A DNA stretch of 64,000 bases from Candidatus Kapaibacterium sp. (GTDB lineage: Bacteria > Bacteroidota > Ignavibacteria > Kapaibacteriales > NICIL-2): assembly GCA_026003475.1 (NCBI GenBank), contig BPHJ01000001.1, forward strand, positions 677,189-741,188, written 5' to 3'. The notes below the pieces were generated by a model. The model saw only the letters and a list, made by a program, of their open reading frames with translations. It ran no database searches and had not been told where the DNA came from. Position 1 is the stretch's first letter. Each line of letters begins with the position of its first letter. Shown here piece by piece: positions 26,893 through 33,942 of the stretch. Position numbers and translations under genes: made by a program.

Positions 26893-28023
26893 ATGCTTTA
26901 TCCTGCTGTCGAAGAGACGCTCTACGAACTGCTTGAGGAACGTGCAGAAGACGTCCGTACTCTGCAGGCAAAGCAGCTCTGGGAATCGGTCCTGGCAGCG
27001 AAAGCAAATCCGATTACGACGGGGTCGCGTGCTCTCTTTTTGCATTGGTCGGCAGCGGCAACAGTTCAACTTGTCGGGGACTGGACGTTCTGGCAGCCCA
27101 GTGCACCGATGCACCGCATCGCGGGTACACAACTGCACTACATCATCGAGGAGTTCCCGGAGGATGCGCGATTGCAGTACAAGCTGGTTGTTGATAGAGT
27201 CTGGCAACTTGACCCTGCCAATGGACGGATCGTCGAGGAAGGGTTCGGATATAACAACGAATTTTGGATGCCCCGCTATCGAGACACATCGTGCCTGGAT
27301 ATTGGGCGCATTGTTCCTGCTGGGACGATCGAGCAGAGAATGATCGAGAGTGCAGTGCTTGCCGCGCATCGCGAAGTGTTTTTCTACACACCAGCACTCG
27401 AACCACTACCTCCGACGATGAAGCTTCTGTTGGTCCACGATGGACACGAAGCGATTCGCTTAGGGAAATTCCCGCAGATACTCGATAATCTCCATGCGTT
27501 AGGACTGATTGCGCCGACGGTAGCATGCTTTCTTTCGCCGCGTGATCGCAACATTGAATACGCTGCCAGCGAGGCTTACATCCATTTTTGCGTCGAAGAA
27601 CTTCTGCCTATCATTACCGATTACTATCGCGATCGCGGGATCAGCGTCGCTGACTCCGCCGAGAATGTTGCCGTCACGGGAGCATCGCTGGGTGGATTGC
27701 TGGCAACCAAAACTGCGCTGCTGTATCCCAACAGTGTTGCCAATGTGCTGGCACAGTCGCCATCATACTGGTGGAATCACGGAGAAATTTTCCGCATACC
27801 AGCGCTACGACAAGCCGGGAGCCTGCGCGTGGTCATTCAAACAGGCACCATTTGCGATGCCCGCGATCTTGCGCTGCTGATGGCGCGCCGTCTCCGTACG
27901 CTCGGTGCTCATGTTGAGTATCGGGAATATTCCCAAGGCCACACCTGGGCAAACTGGCGCTCGACGTTCGCTGATGGTGTGCGGTTACTGTTTCCACCTG
28001 CATCGGAAATTTCCACTCTCTAA
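26893..28023 (+). CDS. Fes-like alpha/beta hydrolase (esterase) with N-terminal E-set domain
   Basis: A 376-residue protein in two parts. Residues about 40-120 form an immunoglobulin-like E-set/CBM48-type domain (ALFLHWSAAATVQLVGDWTF through LQYKLVVDRVWQLDPANG). Residues about 160-370 form the alpha/beta hydrolase fold of the enterochelin-esterase-like family: nucleophile GASLGG, probable acid near ICDARD, catalytic His in SQGHTWANWR. It has no signal peptide when started at ATG 26893; an upstream extension has a Cys-rich start without support. It may hydrolyse an ester of a small molecule or siderophore. The ATP-grasp gene begins 10 bases after its stop, so the two probably work in one pathway. 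Confidence 0.78.
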   Translation: MLYPAVEETLYELLEERAEDVRTLQAKQLWESVLAAKANPITTGSRALFLHWSAAATVQLVGDWTFWQPSAPMHRIAGTQLHYIIEEFPEDARLQYKLVVDRVWQLDPANGRIVEEGFGYNNEFWMPRYRDTSCLDIGRIVPAGTIEQRMIESAVLAAHREVFFYTPALEPLPPTMKLLLVHDGHEAIRLGKFPQILDNLHALGLIAPTVACFLSPRDRNIEYAASEAYIHFCVEELLPIITDYYRDRGISVADSAENVAVTGASLGGLLATKTALLYPNSVANVLAQSPSYWWNHGEIFRIPALRQAGSLRVVIQTGTICDARDLALLMARRLRTLGAHVEYREYSQGHTWANWRSTFADGVRLLFPPASEISTL

Positions 28024-28033
28024 GGGTTCAACC

Positions 28034-29221
28034 ATGGAACGCACCGTTCTCTGTATTGCTGGAGCACTCTTTGGGCGACCGTTTTTGCTGAAAGCCAAGC
28101 GGCTCGGTTGGCGTGTGTACCTGATGACCGAGGAAAAGTACCTTCACGAGGCATGGCCACGCGAGTACATTGACGAGATTTTTGCTGTCCCGGATTTGTA
28201 CGATGAAAAAGTCGTCCGGAACGTTGTGACCTACCTTGCCCGGACAACCCGTTTTGATCGCATCGTGGGTTTGGGGGAATTCGACATCGAGGTCGCAGCC
28301 GCACTGCGCGAGCATACACGCATCGGTGGAATGGGGGAAACAACTGCCCGCTACTTCCGCGATAAACTTGCCATGCGCATGAAAGCACGCGATGAGGGAA
28401 TTCGTGTTCCAGAGTTTGTGCGGATACTGCACCACCCAGATGTTGCCGACTTCATGGAGCGCGTCGAGCCTCCGTGGGTACTCAAGCCACGGATGGGCGC
28501 TTCCTCGGCGAAAGTGCGGAAAGTGTACCATCCGAGCGAGGTCTGGGAACAACTCGAGCAGCTCGGTGACAAGCAGTCGTTCTACCTGCTCGAGCAATAC
28601 ATCCCCGGCGATGTGTATCACGTTGATTCGATCGTGTGGAAGTACAAACCGGTTTTTGCGACGGTATCGCGCTATGGTATGCCGATGCTCGATCTCAATA
28701 CGAGTGGTGGCATTTTCACAACGCGAATGGTTCGCCGCAATAGCGAGGAAGAACGCGCGCTCAAGAAGATGAATGCTGCAATCATCAAAGCATTCGGGCT
28801 CCGTCAAGGCACGACGCACATCGAGTACATCCGAAGCCGTACCGATGGGCAGTTCTATTTCCTCGAAGCGGGTGCTCGTGTTGGCGGAGCACGCATACCC
28901 GACGTGATCTGGCATGCGACGGGGGTTTGTCTCTGGCACGAATGGGCTCGGCTCGAACTTCGCGATGATGATGAGTACACACCGCCCAAGCCCGAACGGT
29001 ACTATGGCGGTGCCATCTTCACGCTGGCGCGGCAGGAGTGGCCCGACATGAGCGCATACACAGATCCCGAAATCTGCTGGGTGCAGCGCAAGAAACACTA
29101 CGCCGGCCTCATCCTCAAATCCCCCAGTCCTGATCGTATCGAGGAATTACTTGCTCAGTACTACCCACGTTTCGTGCAGGATTTTATGGCACACGTTCCG
29201 CCAGAGCTGACCAAAACTTAG
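28034..29221 (+). CDS. ATP-grasp family ligase
   Basis: A 395-residue cytoplasmic protein. After an N-terminal Rossmann-like preATP-grasp domain (TVLCIAGALFGRPFLLKAKR and MGETTARYFRDKLAMRMKAR), the ATP-grasp fold has WVLKPRMGASSAKVRKVY, the EQYIPGDVYHVDSIV hinge region and the metal-binding THIEYIRSR / YFLEAGARVGGARIPDVI motif. This is the carnosine-synthase/carboxylate-amine ligase superfamily, which joins a carboxylate to an amine with ATP. The substrate is not predictable. RBS-like AGGG lies seven bases upstream of ATG 28034. It follows the esterase closely. Its stop overlaps that of the convergent lipoprotein. Confidence 0.82.
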   Translation: MERTVLCIAGALFGRPFLLKAKRLGWRVYLMTEEKYLHEAWPREYIDEIFAVPDLYDEKVVRNVVTYLARTTRFDRIVGLGEFDIEVAAALREHTRIGGMGETTARYFRDKLAMRMKARDEGIRVPEFVRILHHPDVADFMERVEPPWVLKPRMGASSAKVRKVYHPSEVWEQLEQLGDKQSFYLLEQYIPGDVYHVDSIVWKYKPVFATVSRYGMPMLDLNTSGGIFTTRMVRRNSEEERALKKMNAAIIKAFGLRQGTTHIEYIRSRTDGQFYFLEAGARVGGARIPDVIWHATGVCLWHEWARLELRDDDEYTPPKPERYYGGAIFTLARQEWPDMSAYTDPEICWVQRKKHYAGLILKSPSPDRIEELLAQYYPRFVQDFMAHVPPELTKT

Positions 29222-29724
29222 TAGTTCGATTCATCGCGCCAGATGGCGATTGTCCAGGGATCGCTTGCACGGTTACGGATAAGCCGGAGATTGACCCGAC
29301 CCTGGATGCGGACAATATCACTGGGGGAAAAGGTGATCGTCAACACAAAGCCACGCGCAATGTCGTAGGTCAAGGAGTCGCCTGCTGCCAGTACGACGTC
29401 GTTCCAGAGCAGGTCGAGAGACTGTGCTGCCTGGAATAACCCGTTGGTGGCGAGCATCTCTTCGTCTCGTCCCCACGACAGGTCAACCCCACGGTCGTAA
29501 TTGCGGTAGAGAAACGTAAACGTTGGAGCAAGGAGCTTGCCGTACGTGAGCGTATCTTTGGTCAGGTACGCAATGCGAAAGTTTTGGAAAACACCATCAG
29601 GGGACCGTTGGTCACTAAGTCCAGCGCTGCTGGAGGGGGTATCGAGCAGTCGCGGTGCGAATGGGTTCGTGCAGCCACCCGCAAGGAGAAGGAAACAGCA
29701 GAGCACTGAAACGCCAGTACGCAT
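29218..29724 (-). CDS. small lipoprotein of unknown function (A of a pair)
   Basis: A 168-residue predicted lipoprotein: hydrophobic signal and lipobox LAGGC (Cys18). The mature part has FQNFRIAYLTKDTLTYGKLL and a C-terminal WTIAIWRDESNY. The overall pattern (one helix pair followed by curved beta strands) resembles the NTF2/SnoaL-type fold, but I cannot name a family. It begins two bases after the stop of a second lipoprotein (29727-30335) that resembles it in length, lipobox position and C-terminus. A longer in-frame start exists but would lack the signal sequence. Confidence 0.7.
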   Translation of the reverse strand: MRTGVSVLCCFLLLAGGCTNPFAPRLLDTPSSSAGLSDQRSPDGVFQNFRIAYLTKDTLTYGKLLAPTFTFLYRNYDRGVDLSWGRDEEMLATNGLFQAAQSLDLLWNDVVLAAGDSLTYDIARGFVLTITFSPSDIVRIQGRVNLRLIRNRASDPWTIAIWRDESNY

Positions 29725-29726
29725 GG

Positions 29727-30335
29727 TCAGTTGACTAAGAGTGCTTTGAGTGTGCTCCACGTGTCGGGTATCGAGTCGCTGGCTGCTGAGGGTGCGTCCC
29801 GCCAGCGGGAGATTGCCCAGAGTCCCAGCCGGTTGGGCACGATGGTCCATCGCAGCGTTCCTGCCACACGCGTGGGTACCGATGGCAGGGCTATTGGGAG
29901 TTCCAGTACATACGTTGCCACATACACTGCCGAATCCGGCAAGCGAACATCGAACCGTGCATCCGCAATTGTCAGGACGGGGGATTGATCGGGTCCCAGC
30001 CGACTAATCATCGCGACGAATGCTTGACGTTCATCGGTACGGGACCACGTTCCAAATTTATCCCCGAAGCGCGCACCGGCTTCTGCCGATGGCTCGAAGC
30101 GATATTGCTGGATGGTGGTGTATCCTTGCGACGTATCGGCAAGGCAGAGCAAATATGCTTCCGTGTTCTTTTGGCGGAGCGCATTCTGCAGGTTGCTAAC
30201 AACAATCAATTCACTGGTTGGCTGGTCGAACTGAAGCGTCCCGCTGTCGGGTGGTTCGGGGGTGCGCGTTGTGAATGCGTCGCAACCCACAAGCGCTATA
30301 CATACAATCGCTGCAGTGGTGTACTTAGCGAACAT
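29727..30335 (-). CDS. small lipoprotein of unknown function (B of a pair)
   Basis: A 202-residue predicted lipoprotein: signal with lipobox LVGC (Cys18), then a Pro/Thr-rich linker. The mature domain has VVSNLQNALRQKNTEAYLLC, a beta-rich middle, and LGLWAISRWRDAPSA, matching the WTIAIWRDESNY end of its downstream neighbour. The two look like paralogues of one envelope family with an NTF2-like pattern (inference). The start ATG 30335 overlaps the recR stop by 11 bases, so recR and the two lipoproteins form a unit. Confidence 0.7.
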   Translation of the reverse strand: MFAKYTTAAIVCIALVGCDAFTTRTPEPPDSGTLQFDQPTSELIVVSNLQNALRQKNTEAYLLCLADTSQGYTTIQQYRFEPSAEAGARFGDKFGTWSRTDERQAFVAMISRLGPDQSPVLTIADARFDVRLPDSAVYVATYVLELPIALPSVPTRVAGTLRWTIVPNRLGLWAISRWRDAPSAASDSIPDTWSTLKALLVN

Positions 30336-30927
30336 CGCTTCTGCCTGCAAGTGCTCGGGAAAGGGTGGCTTCGTCGGCAAATTCGAGATCCATTCCAACA
30401 GGAACACCGCGCGCGATGCGTGTAATCGTAATACCCAACGGTGCGATAAGCTTTGCAAGGTAGTGTGTGGTGACTTCGCCTTCCACGGTGGGATTGAGCG
30501 CTAAGATCACTTCCTCAACGCCGCCGTCCCGCAGCCGTTCCAGGAGTGGTTCGATTTTGAGCTGTTCGGCCGTAATGCCCTGGAGTGGATCGAGCGTGCC
30601 GTGTAGAACGTGGTAGAGCCCGCGGTACTCTCCCGTACGTTCGATGGCGAAGACGTCGCTTGGCTGTTCAACGACACAGATAATGCTGCGCTGACGGCTC
30701 TGCGAAGTGCATATCGAACAGGGGTCCTGTTCGGTGAAGGTGTAGCAAACCGAGCAATACCTGACATTGGCTTTGAGTTCGATCAGTGCGTGGGCTAAGC
30801 GCTCGACGCTTTCGCGAGGTTGGCGGAGCAAATGGAACACAAGGCGCTGTGCCGATTTCCGGCCGATGGTGGGCAACGAGCTGAGCGCTTCGATGGCGCG
30901 TTCGATCGAGGGCGAATAGATGGTCAT
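30325..30927 (-). CDS. recR: recombination protein RecR
   Basis: A 200-residue RecR. The N-terminus has the helix-hairpin-helix (LSSLPTIGRKSAQRLVFHLL), then the C4 zinc finger (CSVC and CSIC), the Toprim domain (IICVVEQPSDVFAIER) and the C-terminal THYLAKLIAP with TRIARGVPVGMDLEFADE. RecR with RecO loads RecA at gaps during recombinational repair. Length and motif order are standard. Two lipoprotein genes follow. A TATTTTCG promoter box lies 59 bases upstream. Confidence 0.95.
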   Translation of the reverse strand: MTIYSPSIERAIEALSSLPTIGRKSAQRLVFHLLRQPRESVERLAHALIELKANVRYCSVCYTFTEQDPCSICTSQSRQRSIICVVEQPSDVFAIERTGEYRGLYHVLHGTLDPLQGITAEQLKIEPLLERLRDGGVEEVILALNPTVEGEVTTHYLAKLIAPLGITITRIARGVPVGMDLEFADEATLSRALAGRSDVR

Positions 30928-30985
30928 GGCTGCTGTGATGGGTGCTGATGCGAAACTACAAACCCGCTACCGAAGGCGGTCGTGC

Positions 30986-31018
30986 CGAAAATACGTTCAA
31001 CAAAGCGTTGTATTTTCG
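30986..31018. promoter_or_regulatory. palindromic divergent promoter between recR and nuoD
   Basis: A 9-base inverted repeat (30986-30994 CGAAAATAC with 31010-31018 GTATTTTCG), with an inner CAAC/GTTG repeat. Each arm carries TATTTTCG, the -7-like element also seen before tRNA-Pro, one facing recR and one facing nuoD. It can serve as overlapping divergent promoters or as an operator. Confidence 0.5.
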
Positions 31019-31044
31019 TAGCGAACCATCCAGCAAACCCAACG

Positions 31045-32331
31045 ATGAGCGACACTATCCACCTTGGTCCACTGGCAACGCTGGAACGTGTCCGCACGCT
31101 GCGCCAGGAAAAAATCTACAACGAACTGCTCGATCGTGATACGACGGTCTTATTCGAGGACCCACTCGAAAACGACATGGTGCTCAACATGGGGCCGCAA
31201 CATCCAGCCACCCATGGTGTGCTTCGGGTGCTGCTCCGGCTCGATGGAGAAACGGTCGTCAAGTGTGTCCCCGAACTGGGCTACCTTCATCGCGGATACG
31301 AGAAACTGGCAGAGGAGTGCACCTACGTCGAGTTCATTCCACACACGGATCGGCTTGATTACCTTGCGCCGATGTCGAACAACGTTGCCATTGCGCTGGC
31401 AATCGAAAACGCCATGGGTATCGAAGCGCCACCGCGCGCGCAGTGGATACGGACGCTCGTCTGCGAGCTTGCGCGGATTTCGTCGCACCTTCTGGCAACC
31501 GGCGCCACAGCAATGGATGTGGGAGCGCTGACAGTTTTCCTGTGGACTTTTGCCGAGCGAGAAAAGCTCTACGACATTTTCGAGCTTATCTGTGGGGCAC
31601 GATTCACGACCAGCTACACGCGCATTGGCGGCGTCGCCAACGATATTCCCGATTGGGTGCTGCGTAAGATTCGGCAATGGGCCGATGAGTTTATCCCCCA
31701 GCTTGGGGACGTCGAAAACATTCTCTGTCGCAACCGAATTTTTATTGATCGAATGGCGGGTATAGGGTACTGTCCAGCAGACAAAGCCATCGCACTCGGC
31801 TTGACCGGTCCTGTCCTCCGCGCATCGGGTGTATCGCGTGACCTGCGGCGTGACCAACCGTATCTGCTCTACGATCAACTGGAGTTTGATGTCATCGTTG
31901 AAAACGACTGCGACTGTTACGCGCGATTCATGGTGCGGTTGCGCGAGATGCGCGAGTCCATCCGGATGATCCATCAGCTTCTCGATAAGCCAATCCCGGG
32001 CGAAGTCAAACTCAACGATCCGGTCCACGTGACGCCACGGAAGTACGAGGTGTACACGAAAATGGAGGAGCTTATCGCCGACTTCATGATCATCAACTTT
32101 GGACCACCCGCTCCACCAGGGGAAACCTACACTGCTATTGAGTCGCCCAAGGGTGAACTTGGCTTTTTCATCGTCGCCGATGGAACAGGATACCCATGGA
32201 AACTCAAGATTCGCTCGCCATCGGCGGCAAACTTGCAAGCAATGCCATACATGGCGGAAGGTTCGATGGTCGCCGATATTGTCGCTATCATCGGCGGGAT
32301 TGATCCGGTCATGGGCGAAGCCGATAAGTAA
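31045..32331 (+). CDS. nuoD: NADH-quinone oxidoreductase subunit D
   Basis: A 428-residue 49-kDa-type subunit of complex I. The signature NMGPQHPATHGVLRVLLRLD is at about 50-69, followed by ELGYLHRGYEKLAEE (quinone-site histidine region) and the C-terminal SPKGELGFFIVADG. NuoD lines the quinone-binding pocket at the membrane junction. ATG 31045 gives the usual length. No other nuo gene is adjacent: recR is upstream on the other strand and trmH follows with a one-base stop/start overlap. Confidence 0.95.
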   Translation: MSDTIHLGPLATLERVRTLRQEKIYNELLDRDTTVLFEDPLENDMVLNMGPQHPATHGVLRVLLRLDGETVVKCVPELGYLHRGYEKLAEECTYVEFIPHTDRLDYLAPMSNNVAIALAIENAMGIEAPPRAQWIRTLVCELARISSHLLATGATAMDVGALTVFLWTFAEREKLYDIFELICGARFTTSYTRIGGVANDIPDWVLRKIRQWADEFIPQLGDVENILCRNRIFIDRMAGIGYCPADKAIALGLTGPVLRASGVSRDLRRDQPYLLYDQLEFDVIVENDCDCYARFMVRLREMRESIRMIHQLLDKPIPGEVKLNDPVHVTPRKYEVYTKMEELIADFMIINFGPPAPPGETYTAIESPKGELGFFIVADGTGYPWKLKIRSPSAANLQAMPYMAEGSMVADIVAIIGGIDPVMGEADK

Positions 32332-32960
32332 TGAGCCAGCTCGAGCACTCGACCACACTCAGTAGTGCAACTCTGATCGGCACCGAGCAGCGTCGGGAGA
32401 AAATTCTGCGGATGCTCTACCGACGCCAACCGACGCTGACCGTCGTGTTGGAAAATGTGCACGATCCGCACAATGTCTCGGCAGTTATTCGTTCGTGCGA
32501 TGCTGTCGGCGTGCTCGATGTACACCTGGTGTACACCAGTGGGCAGCAGTTCCCTGAGCTTGGGGAGCGCTCCAGTGCCAGTGCGCGCAAGTGGGTGCGG
32601 CTCGTCAAGCACCGCAGCATCGAGGATTGTTACGCAGTGCTCCGCTCCAAGCAACTGCGCATTATCACAACCTGCCTTGGACAACCAGCCCAGAGTCTCT
32701 ACGACTTCGACCTCACCGAACCTGTCGCAATAGCCTTCGGCAACGAGCATACGGGGCTGAGCCGAGATGCCTGTGTGCTGGCTGATGCCAATTTGGTGAT
32801 TCCTCAAATGGGGATGGTGCAGAGTTTGAATATTTCGGTTGCATGTGCTGTCGTCCTCTTCGAAGCACTGCGCCAGCGGCTTGCCCGCGGTCTGTACCAG
32901 AGGCCACACCTTTCCGCACGTCAAATCGAGGAGTTGCTCACCTACTTTCTTTCGCGTTGA
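32331..32960 (+). CDS. trmH: tRNA (guanosine-2'-O-)-methyltransferase TrmH family
   Basis: A 209-residue SPOUT methyltransferase. Motif 1 is LENVHDPHNVSAVIRSCDAVG (N and R catalytic region), motif 2 is VAIAFGNEHTGLS and motif 3 is IPQMGMVQSLNISVACAVVL, which together form the SpoU/TrmH trefoil knot. The C-terminal extension (about 180-209) is like E. coli TrmH, which methylates the 2'-OH of G18 in tRNA D-loops. A 23S rRNA methyltransferase of the same family is the main alternative, but the short N-terminus favours TrmH. It overlaps nuoD by one base. Confidence 0.85.
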   Translation: MSQLEHSTTLSSATLIGTEQRREKILRMLYRRQPTLTVVLENVHDPHNVSAVIRSCDAVGVLDVHLVYTSGQQFPELGERSSASARKWVRLVKHRSIEDCYAVLRSKQLRIITTCLGQPAQSLYDFDLTEPVAIAFGNEHTGLSRDACVLADANLVIPQMGMVQSLNISVACAVVLFEALRQRLARGLYQRPHLSARQIEELLTYFLSR

Positions 32961-32962
32961 CA

Positions 32963-33940
32963 ATGCACCAACGCCGCATCTTAGAGCTGCTGTGGATTCT
33001 GTGCGGCGGTAGTGTCTTGGCGACGCTCGTCAGCGGTGCGATGATTGCGCTTGTGTACCATCCATCCAGTCAGGCGGTGAGCGGAGGTCTGTATCGGGCA
33101 GAAACCGCAATCACGGATGCAGTCGGGGATACCTTGCTTCGGCAGGGGGAGTGGATTGTGCTCGACAGCCTTCCCCATTCATATCGAGGAATGCTCCGCT
33201 TGGTCGGCGATAGCACTGTCCGTTGGAGTCGAGCGTTGCTCTCACACGCTGAGCTTGTGGCTCAACCTGCTGGTGCACTGTTGATCGCTGTGCATCAGGT
33301 TGCAGCGACGGTGTTAGTCTGTGCGCTGGCAGGGATTGCTGTGATGGAAATTTTGCTGGGTTACCATTGGCGATCCCATCATGCAGCTTGGATCGTGTTG
33401 CTGGTTGCTGCGTTGACTACCTCGTGGCTTGGAACTACGTTGGCAGCCGATCCACGGGCAGTGGCTGCCTATGATGTGGGGCGGGCACTCTTGACCGATA
33501 ACATTCCAGCCCTGGGGGATATTCTTGCGCTCTTGCTACCAGCGACTGCCGATGTTGCTCGGCGCTTTGCACTGCATGCGATATGGCTTGGGGCGATGGT
33601 GGTACTGCTGCTGGTGTCATTGAAGCCAGAATCTGTGCGCGCGTGGAGCAGCGGTGTGGGCTTGAGTGCCAGCGCTATCGCTGCTCTCGGCTGCATTGGT
33701 GGTACCCTCAGTCCGCCTGCGATGCTGCATACCGAAACTGCACCGATTTGGCATCTGGGAATTGTCTTTGAGCTGTTGCATCACTTGCCGATGGATGCGA
33801 CGATGCTGATTGTCCTTCTGTGGTGGGGCGGTGCGTTCGCTGCGGGCTTGAGCAAGCATCGCCTGGTTCGCACTCTTGGAGCTGCACTTGTCGTGGTATG
33901 GTTTGGTAGCGGCGCAGTACTTTCCATCGTGAGGCAGTAG
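32963..33940 (+). CDS. cytochrome b-like multi-helix membrane protein with one haem-ligand pair
   Basis: A 325-residue membrane protein with about seven helices. The first helix and following loop (SGAMIALVYHPSSQAVSGGL) resemble helix A of cytochrome b/b6, the segment PAGALLIAVHQVAATVLVCA resembles helix B, and PALGDILALLLPATADVARR followed by FALH resembles the region before helix D. In cytochrome b each of these two helices carries two haem histidines 14 residues apart. Here the first of each pair is present (His111 and His205), but the second positions are Ile125 and Ser219. If the alignment is right, only one haem could be bound. It starts two bases after trmH and precedes asnB. No Rieske gene is nearby. 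Confidence 0.55.
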   Translation: MHQRRILELLWILCGGSVLATLVSGAMIALVYHPSSQAVSGGLYRAETAITDAVGDTLLRQGEWIVLDSLPHSYRGMLRLVGDSTVRWSRALLSHAELVAQPAGALLIAVHQVAATVLVCALAGIAVMEILLGYHWRSHHAAWIVLLVAALTTSWLGTTLAADPRAVAAYDVGRALLTDNIPALGDILALLLPATADVARRFALHAIWLGAMVVLLLVSLKPESVRAWSSGVGLSASAIAALGCIGGTLSPPAMLHTETAPIWHLGIVFELLHHLPMDATMLIVLLWWGGAFAAGLSKHRLVRTLGAALVVVWFGSGAVLSIVRQ

Positions 33941-33942
33941 TC

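Noticed and set aside
28028-29098. Minus-strand open frame of 356 codons over the ATP-grasp gene
   Set aside because: Antisense shadow; no signal, motif or ribosome site.
31150-32358. Minus-strand open frame of 402 codons over nuoD
   Set aside because: Antisense shadow of nuoD.
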